A stretch of DNA of 30,681 nucleotides from the NCBI GenBank assembly GCA_045612885.1, contig JAZKZZ010000029.1, forward strand, positions 1-30,681, read 5' to 3'. A program made the position numbers and the translations under genes. Below the pieces are notes generated by a model. The model saw only the letters and a program-made list of their open reading frames with translations, searched no databases and was not told the origin of the DNA. Origin of the DNA: RGIG6178 sp045612885. Its GTDB lineage: Bacteria > Bacillota_I > Bacilli_A > RFN20 > DUOF01. Numbering within the stretch: the stretch's first letter is position 1; the number at the start of each line of letters is the position of its first letter. Positions 24,382 through 30,681 of the stretch are shown here, in pieces.

Positions 24382-25248
24382 ATGAGTCAAGAGATTTATG
24401 ATGTAATCATAATTGGCGCTGGACCTGCAGGAATGAATGCAGCCTTATATACATCTAGGGCTAATCTAAAAACTTTAATGATTGAAAAAGAGTGTCCTGG
24501 TGGGAAAATGATGAAAACTAAAGTTATTGAAAATTACATCGGTGGATCATCTACGGAGGCAATGAAATTAGCTAGTGATATGTTTGCTCAATCAATAAAA
24601 TATGGAGCAAAATATAAACAAGGTAATGTTGTTTCTTTAGATAATGGAAATGATTATAAGAGGGTTATTTTGTCAAATGGCGAGCAAATTTGTGCACATG
24701 CATTAATTTTGGCGATTGGTGGAAAAATATCTGAGAAAGGATTCAAGTATGACAAGTATTTAAATAAGGGATTATCTTATTGTGTCGTATGCGATGGTAG
24801 CTTTTATAAGAATAAAGATGTCGCTATTATTGGCAATAATGATGCGATTGAAGATGTGGAATATTTATCTAATATTGCTAGAAAAATATACTTTATCAAC
24901 AATGAAAATTCAGTTTCTAACAAAAGTAATGTGGAAAACTTTTCTAAGACTAGCGAATATGAGATACATGGAGAAGAAAAAATTGAAAATATAGTGATAA
25001 ATGGGCATAAATATGCGATAGATGGTGCATTTTATGTGGAAAACACTAATAATTTCAATGGATTTATCCACAATTTGGAATTAGAAAACGGATATATTAG
25101 TGTGGATAAAAATATGCATACCAATATTGAAGGAATATATGCTTGTGGAGATATTATTAATAAAAATATCAAACAAGTTATATCGGCATGTGGAGATGGC
25201 GCCTTGGCAGCATTAGAGGCAATTAAATATGTAAATAAAAAGAAGTAA
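24382..25248 (+). CDS. Thioredoxin-reductase-like flavoprotein with degenerate NADPH site
   Basis: The protein has the thioredoxin reductase fold: FAD motif G-A-G-P-A-G at 12-17, the redox pair C134-V-V-C137 followed by D-G, and the C-terminal FAD contact G-I-Y-A-C-G-D-I. It should pass electrons to a disulfide partner such as thioredoxin. At 288 residues it is shorter than the usual 305-320. The nucleotide-binding loop that is normally G-G-G-x-S-A reads G-N-N-D-A-I-E-D (151-158), and the H-R-R-x3-R NADPH phosphate motif expected soon after is absent (F-I-N-N-E-N-S). Ferredoxin-dependent flavin thioredoxin reductases of anaerobes lack the same motifs, so an electron donor other than NADPH is likely; that is inference. 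It is translationally coupled to lgt. No thioredoxin gene is in the window. Confidence 0.85.
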   Translation: MSQEIYDVIIIGAGPAGMNAALYTSRANLKTLMIEKECPGGKMMKTKVIENYIGGSSTEAMKLASDMFAQSIKYGAKYKQGNVVSLDNGNDYKRVILSNGEQICAHALILAIGGKISEKGFKYDKYLNKGLSYCVVCDGSFYKNKDVAIIGNNDAIEDVEYLSNIARKIYFINNENSVSNKSNVENFSKTSEYEIHGEEKIENIVINGHKYAIDGAFYVENTNNFNGFIHNLELENGYISVDKNMHTNIEGIYACGDIINKNIKQVISACGDGALAALEAIKYVNKKK

Positions 25249-25273
25249 GATGAATTTATTCTTACTTTTTTTT
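25243..25273 (+). terminator. Terminator of the lgt/flavoprotein unit
   Basis: Stem AAGTAAGA (25243-25250, including the stop codon) / TCTTACTT (25260-25267), loop of nine bases, eight T residues. Confidence 0.8.
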
Positions 25274-25524
25274 ATGTGTGTATTTCGTGTACTCAAAAAT
25301 ATTATTGTAAAGTGTTATTACAGTATCTTATTTGGATACCAATGTATGTTTATGTGTAATTAGTTTACTTGTTAATAGAGATAACAAAGACAATGTAGTT
25401 AGAAGTAATCTTTCAAAAAATATCTTCATTTAGGTTCATTGTAGTTTCTATATTAGTTTGATTAATATATTTAGTTATTAAACATCTTTGTCTTTAATAC
25501 ATTTTAAGTGGAAGGTGAATAGTA
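25274..25524. other. Non-coding gap before the Ca2+ ATPase gene
   Basis: About 250 AT-rich bases with no credible reading frame. Short weak dyads occur (TGTAA/TTACA near 25310, AAAGACAA near 25390 with TTGTCTTT near 25490), none strong enough to call an RNA. The GAAGGTG ribosome binding site of the next gene is at 25511-25517. I could not place a promoter with confidence. Confidence 0.4.
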
Positions 25525-28167
25525 ATGTTTGAGTATAATGATCTAGAGTTTTTGGAGAAAAAGTTAAAAACTAATTTAACTGCAGGATTAAGCGAAAAAG
25601 AAGCGAAAAGACGACTATTAAATAATGGATACAATGTCTTTGAAGAAAAGAAAAAAGATAGTGCTATAAAATTGTTTATAAATCAATTAAAGGATCCTAT
25701 GATTTATATTCTTCTTGTAGCAATAACAATTTCTCTTTTTTTAAAAGAAATTAGTGATTGTATAGTTATTTCTCTTGTAGTTATATTAAATGCATTAATA
25801 GGATTATTTCAGGAGTTGAAAACAGAGAAAGCTTTGGAATCGTTAAAAAAAATGTCTAGTCATAAATGTTATGTTATTAGAGATGGTAATAAAAAAATAA
25901 TTGATACGAGTGAATTAGTAAAGGGTGATTTGGTTTGTTTAGAAAACGGAAATAGTGTAGGTGCAGATTTAAGACTAATTGAAGTGAATAATTTAAGCAT
26001 AGATGAATCGTGCATTACGGGAGAATCTCATCCAGTCAATAAAGATATTAATTCGATTGATAATGGAGTTAAAAATATAGGAGATAAAAAGAATCTAGCA
26101 TACATGTCAACTTTAGTGATATCGGGTTCTGGGAAAGGTATAGTAGTAGCCACTAGTATGAATACAGAAATTGGTAGAATAGCAAAGTTACTAAATGATG
26201 ATACCAAAGAGATCACACCACTTCAAAAAAGATTATTCGATTTAGGGAAATTATTAGGTCTAGCTACAATTGCAATATGTATGTTTATGTTTATACTTGC
26301 TATTATTGAAAAAAGAAATGTATTAGATATGTTTATAAGTTCTATATCATTGGCAGTAGCTGCAATACCCGAAGGATTACCGGCGGTGGTAACTATAGTT
26401 TTAGCAATAGGAATTCAAAGAATGATAAAAGTTAATGCAATTGTTAAAAGATTGCCATCAGTAGAAACGTTAGGATCAGTCAGTGTAGTGTGTAGTGACA
26501 AGACAGGAACGTTAACTGAGAATAAATTAAAATGTGTAGGAATATATGAAGATTTAAAATTTCACGAAAAAGTGAATGTGGAAAATAAATATTTAAAATT
26601 GAATATGAAGTTGTGTAATAACGCGATTGTGGATAAAGATAATAAAATAGGTACTCCAATTGAGATTGCACTTTTAGAATGTGATATTGATAACGTGGAT
26701 AACTACAAAAGACTAGAAGAAAAAGAGTTTGATTCCACAAGAAAAATGATGTCTACATTAAACTATGTGGAAAATAAAAATATACAATTCACAAAAGGAG
26801 CGTATGATAGAGTTATAAAAAAGTGTAAGTATTATGTGGAAAAAAATGAAATTAAATTATTAACCAATGAGATTGTTGAAAAAATAAACAAAGAAATAGA
26901 TTATCAAGCGAGTAACGCAAGAAGAATTCTATCTTTTGCATATAAAGATAATGTGAATAAAATTAATGAAGAAGAAATGATTTTTTTGGGATTCATAACA
27001 TTTTTAGATCCACCTAAAAAAGGAGTAAAAGAGGCAATAAAAAAATTCAAGAATGCAGGTGTTAAGACAGTGATGATTACCGGTGATTATGTAAAGACTG
27101 CTTTAGCAATAGGTAAAGAAATAGGTATAGCAGAAACTGAAAAGGAATGTATTTGCGGTGAAGAAATCGACAAATTAACAGATGCAGAATTATTAGAAAT
27201 TGTGGACAAAAAGACTATTTTTGCTAGGGTTTCTCCGATTCATAAGGTAAAAATTGTTGAATCCTTTAAAAATAAAAATCATATCGTAGCTATGACTGGA
27301 GATGGTGTAAATGATGCGCCTAGTCTGAAAAAAGCAGATATAGGAATAGCTATGGGTATAACTGGAAGTGACGTCGCTAAGGAATCAAGTAAAATGATAT
27401 TAATGGATGATAATTTTGTTACAATAGAAACTGCTATAGAAGAAGGTAGAACAATATATAATAATATAAAAAAAGCTGTTTTATTTTTGCTGTCTAGTAA
27501 CTTTGCTGAAATCATCGTAATGCTTGTAGCAATTATTTTAGGGTTTCCATTACCACTTCTTGCTATTCATGTATTAGTGGTAAATTTATTAACTGATTCA
27601 ATACCTGCTTTAGCTTTGGGAGCTGATTGTAAAGATAATGATGTTATGAATGACAAACCTAGAAAAATAGATGAAAGTTTATTTTCTAAAGGAGGATTAG
27701 CTACTACTATTATTTATGGAATTATTATAGCGGTATTAACTTTAATTTCTTTTATGTTGCCTACGATCAACCAATTAAGAATTTTAGGTGGAGACTTTAA
27801 TCTTGCTAATATCCGAGCAATTCTTACAAATAAAGAAATTTTATCTAAATCACAAACATATGCATTTATAGTGTTAAGCCTTTCTGAAATGTTTCATTCA
27901 TTATCGATGAGAAATATTAATAAAAGCAATTTCAGAAAAGATGTATTAAAAAACAAATATTTAAATGGAGCTATTTTAGGTGGTACAATAATAACGGTGG
28001 CGATGATTAGCATTCCTTTTATCCGTGATGTTTTAAAGTTAACCCCAATATCGCCAATTGCGTACATGTTATTAATATTATTAAGCATGAGTGTAATGCT
28101 GTTTCATGAGTTGGTAACCCCTTTTGTTTCACATGAAACACCAACCAATACACAGCCCACAATTTAA
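25525..28167 (+). CDS. P-type Ca2+-transporting ATPase (P2 type)
   Basis: P-type pumps couple ATP hydrolysis to cation export through a phospho-aspartate. The 880-residue protein has the cation ATPase N-terminal domain, the actuator motif T-G-E-S, P-E-G-L-P in the fourth membrane helix, the phosphorylation motif D-K-T-G-T-L-T with Asp325, M-I-T-G-D and the hinge T-G-D-G-V-N-D-A-P. About ten membrane helices are present. Ca2+ ligands expected from SERCA/LMCA1 are visible: Glu in P-E-G-L, Asn and Glu in S-S-N-F-A-E (helix 5) and Asp in N-L-L-T-D-S (helix 6). After the usual end F-H-E-L-V there is a polar tail of about 17 residues. Its codons V-S-H-E-T (28126-28140) coincide with a parS-like DNA sequence. 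Ca2+ specificity is inferred from these residues. Confidence 0.92.
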   Translation: MFEYNDLEFLEKKLKTNLTAGLSEKEAKRRLLNNGYNVFEEKKKDSAIKLFINQLKDPMIYILLVAITISLFLKEISDCIVISLVVILNALIGLFQELKTEKALESLKKMSSHKCYVIRDGNKKIIDTSELVKGDLVCLENGNSVGADLRLIEVNNLSIDESCITGESHPVNKDINSIDNGVKNIGDKKNLAYMSTLVISGSGKGIVVATSMNTEIGRIAKLLNDDTKEITPLQKRLFDLGKLLGLATIAICMFMFILAIIEKRNVLDMFISSISLAVAAIPEGLPAVVTIVLAIGIQRMIKVNAIVKRLPSVETLGSVSVVCSDKTGTLTENKLKCVGIYEDLKFHEKVNVENKYLKLNMKLCNNAIVDKDNKIGTPIEIALLECDIDNVDNYKRLEEKEFDSTRKMMSTLNYVENKNIQFTKGAYDRVIKKCKYYVEKNEIKLLTNEIVEKINKEIDYQASNARRILSFAYKDNVNKINEEEMIFLGFITFLDPPKKGVKEAIKKFKNAGVKTVMITGDYVKTALAIGKEIGIAETEKECICGEEIDKLTDAELLEIVDKKTIFARVSPIHKVKIVESFKNKNHIVAMTGDGVNDAPSLKKADIGIAMGITGSDVAKESSKMILMDDNFVTIETAIEEGRTIYNNIKKAVLFLLSSNFAEIIVMLVAIILGFPLPLLAIHVLVVNLLTDSIPALALGADCKDNDVMNDKPRKIDESLFSKGGLATTIIYGIIIAVLTLISFMLPTINQLRILGGDFNLANIRAILTNKEILSKSQTYAFIVLSLSEMFHSLSMRNINKSNFRKDVLKNKYLNGAILGGTIITVAMISIPFIRDVLKLTPISPIAYMLLILLSMSVMLFHELVTPFVSHETPTNTQPTI
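28125..28140. promoter_or_regulatory. parS-like ParB-binding site inside the ATPase gene (15 of 16 bases)
   Basis: TGTTTCACATGAAACA differs from the parS consensus TGTTTCACGTGAAACA at one central base only. parS sites nucleate ParB (Spo0J) for chromosome segregation and cluster near the replication origin; the S10 operon just downstream is usually origin-proximal in Firmicutes. The reading frame codes V-S-H-E-T across the site. Confidence 0.6.
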
Positions 28168-28195
28168 ACGCAAAAAACGACAATAAAACACAATT

Positions 28196-28222
28196 AACCA
28201 GCATGAAATATGTTGGTTTTTT
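28196..28222 (+). terminator. Terminator of the Ca2+ ATPase gene
   Basis: Stem AACCAGCAT (28196-28204) / ATGTTGGTT (28210-28218) with one G-U pair, loop GAAAT, six T residues (28217-28222). It begins 28 bases after the ATPase stop. Confidence 0.75.
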
Positions 28223-28233
28223 CACGTGATAAG
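28218..28233. promoter_or_regulatory. Second, degenerate parS-like sequence
   Basis: TTTTTCACGTGATAAG carries the perfect CACGTG core and matches the parS consensus at 12 of 16 positions. It lies 93 bp from the stronger site and overlaps the terminator's T-run. Confidence 0.3.
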
Positions 28234-28372
28234 TCCAAAAACAATAAAAAACAACAATTGGCGACCATACTAAAACTAAAAACAAAAAATCAGATTAGCA
28301 AACAAATAAATAGTCATAAAAATATTATTATATAATATTTTTAAAATTTTATTTATTTTTTAAAAAAAGTTC
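28234..28372. other. AT-rich non-coding stretch upstream of the rpsJ promoter, possible UP element
   Basis: The first part is A-rich with few G or T on the + strand and has no credible gene. Near the right end is an AT-only hairpin (AAAAATATTA 28318-28327 / TAATATTTTT 28333-28342), then A and T tracts directly abutting the -35 box. A/T tracts at this place act as UP elements for the RNA polymerase alpha subunit in strong ribosomal promoters. Confidence 0.45.
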
Positions 28373-28401
28373 TTGACAACGGTATACCCCTATTATATAA
28401 T
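28373..28401 (+). promoter_or_regulatory. Consensus promoter of the S10 ribosomal operon
   Basis: TTGACA (28373-28378), exactly 17 bases, TATAAT (28396-28401): both hexamers are perfect. Transcription should begin near 28408-28410. Confidence 0.9.
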
Positions 28402-28408
28402 TATACCG
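28380..28408. promoter_or_regulatory. Dyad overlapping the S10 promoter (possible operator)
   Basis: CGGTATA (28380-28386) and TATACCG (28402-28408) are perfect inverted arms separated by 15 bases. They fill the -35/-10 spacer on one side and reach the expected transcription start on the other, enclosing the -10 box. The left arm extends to the 8-bp palindrome GGTATACC (28381-28388). Confidence 0.45.
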
Positions 28409-28526
28409 CATGTGCAGTGATGTGTAAGGTTGCTGACACACCGACAAGAGTTGTCATGGGTTGGTTGTCAGGTAATTTACAATGAGCACTTGTCTAAGCC
28501 AGATTTTAGACTAAGGAGGAATGAAC
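28408..28526 (+). ncRNA. Structured 5' leader of the S10 operon mRNA
   Basis: The ~119-base leader has two supported hairpins. In the first, CTGACA plus ACC (28433-28442, one C bulged) pairs with GGT plus TGTCAG (28463-28471), enclosing GACAA (28443-28447) / TTGTC (28451-28455). Because TTGTCA occurs twice, the arms could also pair the other way. In the second, GTCTAA (28492-28497) pairs with TTAGAC (28506-28511) and ends one base before the AAGGAGG ribosome binding site. S10 operons are often autoregulated by L4 through the leader in gamma-proteobacteria; I do not recognise this leader as a named family. Confidence 0.6.
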
Positions 28527-28838
28527 ATGGCAAAGTCAAATAAGATTCGTATTAAATTAAAAGCGTACGATCACAAAATTTTAGATGCTTCTTCATTAAA
28601 GATTATTGAAGCAGCAAAAGCTACAGGAGCTAAAGTTGTAGGACCTGTACCTCTACCAACAGAGAAACAAGTATATACAATTTTAAGAGCTGTACACAAA
28701 TATAAAGATTCACGTGAGCAATTCGAAATGAGAACTCACAAAAGATTAATCGATATCGTTAATCCAACAGCTAAGACAGTTGATACATTAACTAGATTAG
28801 ATTTACCTAGTGGTGTTGATATCGAAATCAAACTATAA
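28527..28838 (+). CDS. rpsJ: Ribosomal protein uS10
   Basis: S10 is a 30S head protein (and NusB partner, NusE, in antitermination). The 103-residue protein shows the family sequence K-I-R-I-K-L-K-A-Y-D-H-K-I-L-D, G-P-V-P-L-P-T-E-K and R-T-H-K-R-L-I-D-I, ending in D-I-E-I-K-L. Of two near-adjacent ATGs I take 28527: AAGGAGG at 28513-28519 is seven bases from it but only one base from ATG 28521. First gene of the S10 operon, with 19 bases to rplC. Confidence 0.98.
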   Translation: MAKSNKIRIKLKAYDHKILDASSLKIIEAAKATGAKVVGPVPLPTEKQVYTILRAVHKYKDSREQFEMRTHKRLIDIVNPTAKTVDTLTRLDLPSGVDIEIKL

Positions 28839-28857
28839 TGCAAGGAGGTAATGAAAG

Positions 28858-29553
28858 ATGAAAGCAATATTAGGAAGAAAAGCTGGTATGACTCAAGTAT
28901 TCACTACTGATGGCGTTATGGTTCCTGTAACTGTTATTGAGGTTTTACCAAATGTAGTATTACAAAAGAAAACTGTAGAAAATGATGGTTATGAAGCTTT
29001 ACAAGTTGGTTATGAAGAAAAAAGAGCTAATATCACTAATAAACCTGAAAAAGGAATATTTGATAAAGCTAACACAACTCCAAAGAAATTCGTTAAAGAA
29101 ATTAGCGGTGATGAGTTAACTACTTATAATGTTGGTGAAGAAGTTAAAGTTAATATTTTCAAAGCTGGAGATGTTGTAGATGTAATTGGTACTTCTAAAG
29201 GACATGGTTTCTCAGGAAGTATTAAAAAGTTTGGTTACCACATTGGACCTAAGGGTCATGGATCAGGGTACCACAGAGGTGTTGGTTCAATGGCTACAGT
29301 TGGACGTACAAACAACAGAATTCACCCAGGTAAGAAAATGCCAGGACATTGGGGTAATTCACAAGTTACAATTTTAAATCTTGAAGTTGTATCTGTAGAC
29401 GAAACAAGAAACGCTATTTTAGTAAAAGGAGCTATTCCTGGACCAAAGAAAGGATTAGTTACTATTAGAACTGCTGTTAAAGCTCAAAAGAAAATGCCAA
29501 CTGCTAAAACGTTAGTAAGTTACAATACTGCTGAGCAAACAGTTAGCGAGTAA
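28858..29553 (+). CDS. rplC: Ribosomal protein uL3
   Basis: L3 is a primary assembly protein of the 50S subunit near the peptidyl transferase centre. The 231-residue protein starts M-K-A-I-L-G-R-K-A-G-M-T-Q-V-F, carries the central K-G-H-G-F-S-G and G-H-G-S-G-Y-H-R-G-V-G-S-M loop and the P-G-K-K-M-P-G-H-W-G motif, all diagnostic. The C-terminus runs about 20 residues past the common G-P-K-K-G-L-V-T-I-R end. AAGGAGG lies just upstream of the ATG. Confidence 0.98.
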   Translation: MKAILGRKAGMTQVFTTDGVMVPVTVIEVLPNVVLQKKTVENDGYEALQVGYEEKRANITNKPEKGIFDKANTTPKKFVKEISGDELTTYNVGEEVKVNIFKAGDVVDVIGTSKGHGFSGSIKKFGYHIGPKGHGSGYHRGVGSMATVGRTNNRIHPGKKMPGHWGNSQVTILNLEVVSVDETRNAILVKGAIPGPKKGLVTIRTAVKAQKKMPTAKTLVSYNTAEQTVSE

Positions 29554-29571
29554 TAAGGAGGAACTTAAACG

Positions 29572-30204
29572 ATGAAAGCAATAGATGTTGTTAATCTAAG
29601 TGGTTCAAAAGTTGAAGAGTATACTTTAAATAAAAATGTATTTGGTATCGAACCTAATCAAAATGTTATTTATGATGCTATTCAAGTGTATTTATCAAAC
29701 ACACGTCAAGCTACTGCAAAAACTAAAAAGAGAGACGAGGTAAGCGGTGGTGGAAGAAAACCATGGAGACAAAAAGGTACAGGAAGAGCAAGACAAGGTT
29801 CTACACGTTCACCACAATGGAGAGGTGGAGGAGTTGTATTTGGCCCTACTGGAGAACAAAATTACAAAATCAAACAAAACAAGAAAGAGTACAGATTAGC
29901 TCTTAAGTCTGCTTTAAGTGAAAAAGCTCAATCTCAAAGTATTATCTTAGTAGATGAAATTAAATATGATGCAGCTAAAACAAAGAAAGCAGTTGAAATG
30001 TTAAATAATCTTAAGACTACAAATAAAACTTTATTAGTAGTTAGTGAAGAAAGCGTAAACTACGAAGCATTAATGTCAGTAGCAAATCTACAAAATGTTA
30101 TGGTTCTATTTACAGATGAGGTTAATGTTTACGATGTTGTTAATAGCGATTCAATTGTTATGACAGTTGATGCTGTTAAAACACTTGAGGAGGTATTAGC
30201 ATAA
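29572..30204 (+). CDS. rplD: Ribosomal protein uL4
   Basis: L4 lines the exit tunnel of the 50S subunit and in some bacteria represses its own operon. The 210-residue protein has the long extended loop R-Q-A-T-A-K-T-K-K-R-D-E-V-S-G-G-G-R-K-P with W-R-Q-K-G-T-G-R-A-R-Q-G-S and F-G-P-T next to it, and the globular C-terminal domain (I-I-L-V-D-E-I...N-V-Y-D-V-V). TAAGGAGG precedes the ATG. Its TAA stop shares its last base with the rplW start (TAATG), so translation is coupled. It is a candidate regulator for the structured leader at 28408. Confidence 0.98.
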   Translation: MKAIDVVNLSGSKVEEYTLNKNVFGIEPNQNVIYDAIQVYLSNTRQATAKTKKRDEVSGGGRKPWRQKGTGRARQGSTRSPQWRGGGVVFGPTGEQNYKIKQNKKEYRLALKSALSEKAQSQSIILVDEIKYDAAKTKKAVEMLNNLKTTNKTLLVVSEESVNYEALMSVANLQNVMVLFTDEVNVYDVVNSDSIVMTVDAVKTLEEVLA

Positions 30205-30539
30205 TGGCAAAGAAGGCAGCTGCTACAGAAACTAAAAAGGTAGCAACAATCAAAAATTGTGATTGCATTATTAGACCAATCTTAACAGAAGAGTCTATGA
30301 ATAATATGCAAAATTTAAATAAGATTACTGTTGAAGTTTTAAAGACTTCAAATAAAATCGAAATCAAAAATGCATTCGAAGCATTATTTGGTGTAAAGGT
30401 ACAACAAGTTAACACTTCTCACGTTCGTGGAAGAAGTAAGAGAGTTGGAAGATATTCAGGAACAACTAGTTCTTATAAGAAAGCAGTTATTACATTAGCT
30501 GAAGGACAATCTCTTGATTTGTTAAAAAATAAAGAATAA
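30204..30539 (+). CDS. rplW: Ribosomal protein uL23
   Basis: L23 sits at the exit tunnel and docks trigger factor and SRP. The 111-residue protein has the typical I-I-R-P-I-L-T-E-E-S-M core, then I-K-N-A-F-E-A-L-F-G-V-K-V and the extended loop V-R-G-R-S-K-R-V-G-R-Y-S-G. A lysine/alanine N-terminal extension of about 20 residues precedes the core. The start overlaps the rplD stop by one base (TAATG), with GAGGAGG inside rplD at 30186-30191 as ribosome binding site. Confidence 0.97.
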   Translation: MAKKAAATETKKVATIKNCDCIIRPILTEESMNNMQNLNKITVEVLKTSNKIEIKNAFEALFGVKVQQVNTSHVRGRSKRVGRYSGTTSSYKKAVITLAEGQSLDLLKNKE

Positions 30540-30589
30540 TAAGGTATATATTAATATATATTAAGTAATTAAATATAGGAGGAAAAACA

Positions 30590-30681
30590 ATGGGAATAAA
30601 AGCGTATAAGCCAATTACAAATGGCCGTCGTGATATGACTACATTAACAAATAGTGAAATCACAACATCAACTCCTGAAAA
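30590..30681 (+). CDS. rplB: Ribosomal protein uL2, 5' end only
   Basis: The window ends after 30 codons. The N-terminus M-G-I-K-A-Y-K-P-I-T-N-G-R-R-D-M-T matches L2 (usual form K-x-Y-K-P-T-x-P-G-R-R), and L2 is the expected next gene of the S10 operon. AGGAGG at 30578-30583 precedes the ATG. The 50-base gap before it contains a 16-base AT palindrome (30545-30560). Confidence 0.93.
   Translation, partial: MGIKAYKPITNGRRDMTTLTNSEITTSTPE

Noticed and set aside
24021..24390. Two antisense frames across the lgt tail, full of Val/Leu or Ser/Phe
   Set aside because: They are mirror readings of the Lys/Thr repeat region, lack start signals and have extreme, artefactual composition.
25064..25109. 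Two perfect DnaA boxes in inverted orientation (TTATCCACA at 25064, TGTGGATAA at 25101)
   Set aside because: TGTGGATAA also occurs in uvrB, the GDPD, U32 and ATPase genes, where it is simply Val-Asp-Lys/Asn codons in AT-rich DNA. There is no AT-rich unwinding region or dnaA gene here, so I do not call an origin.
28019..28285. 88-codon reading frame on the - strand across the parS-like sites and the ATPase end
   Set aside because: It begins with TTG, has no ribosome binding site, overlaps the ATPase gene by about 150 bases and runs through its terminator. Its hydrophobic look comes from reading A-rich DNA antisense. The recurring H-V-K motif in it is just the parS-like DNA in translation.
28706..28721. 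CACGTG core in rpsJ as a third parS
   Set aside because: Flanks match poorly (about 11/16) and the bases are fixed by conserved S10 codons (S-R-E-Q). A CACGTG also occurs in ppdK near 6483.

Overview
The window is a gene-dense stretch of a very AT-rich (roughly 30% GC by eye) low-GC Gram-positive chromosome. Nearly all genes are on the + strand, most have strong AGGAGG/GAGGTG ribosome binding sites, and many are followed by hairpin-plus-U-run terminators. The gene set (WhiA, SecG, UvrA/UvrB, Lgt, a ctpB-like tail next to uvrB, the S10 ribosomal operon) and the streamlined spacing suggest an uncultured anaerobic gut-type member of the Bacilli/Erysipelotrichia/RF39 neighbourhood. This is inferred from gene content only. 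Tryptophan is encoded by TGG throughout and the first gene ends in TGA, so the code looks standard rather than the mycoplasma code.

Layout. 1-2239: 3' end of a peptidoglycan-binding (CtpA/CtpB-like) protein overlapping uvrB. 2305-4193: secG, a convergent SUKH (SMI1/KNR4) gene and a divergent whiA. 4241-7395: pyruvate phosphate dikinase and a small membrane protein. 7435-9804 (-): a lone VirD4/TraG-type coupling ATPase, divergent from the 23S rRNA uridine methyltransferase rlmD (9893-11236). 11363-13477: membrane pyrophosphatase. 13590-14546: membrane-anchored glycerophosphodiesterase. 14616-15428: a two-gene unit of a DUF11 protein and a 17-cysteine protein, neither with a signal peptide. 15628-17808: a large alpha/beta-hydrolase fused to a polytopic membrane domain, driven by a strong promoter and a hairpin leader. 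18043-20337: U32 family protein coupled to uvrA (20339-23164). 23215-25248: lgt with a long Lys/Thr tail, coupled to a thioredoxin-reductase-like flavoprotein. 25525-28167: P-type Ca2+ ATPase. 28373-end: consensus promoter, structured leader and rpsJ-rplC-rplD-rplW-rplB (S10 operon, cut by the window end).

How the parts fit. PPDK and the membrane pyrophosphatase point to a metabolism that uses pyrophosphate as an energy currency. UvrA, UvrB and RlmD are information-processing genes. SecG, Lgt, the PG-binding protein, the GDPD and the hydrolase act at the envelope. The most unusual items are a near-perfect parS (ParB-binding) sequence inside the end of the Ca2+ ATPase gene with a second degenerate copy 93 bp on, the DUF11/Cys-rich pair, the orphan coupling protein, the thioredoxin reductase homologue without the usual NADPH motif, the Lgt tail, and the dyad and leader in front of rpsJ. 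I see no CRISPR array, transposase, rRNA or tRNA in the window.
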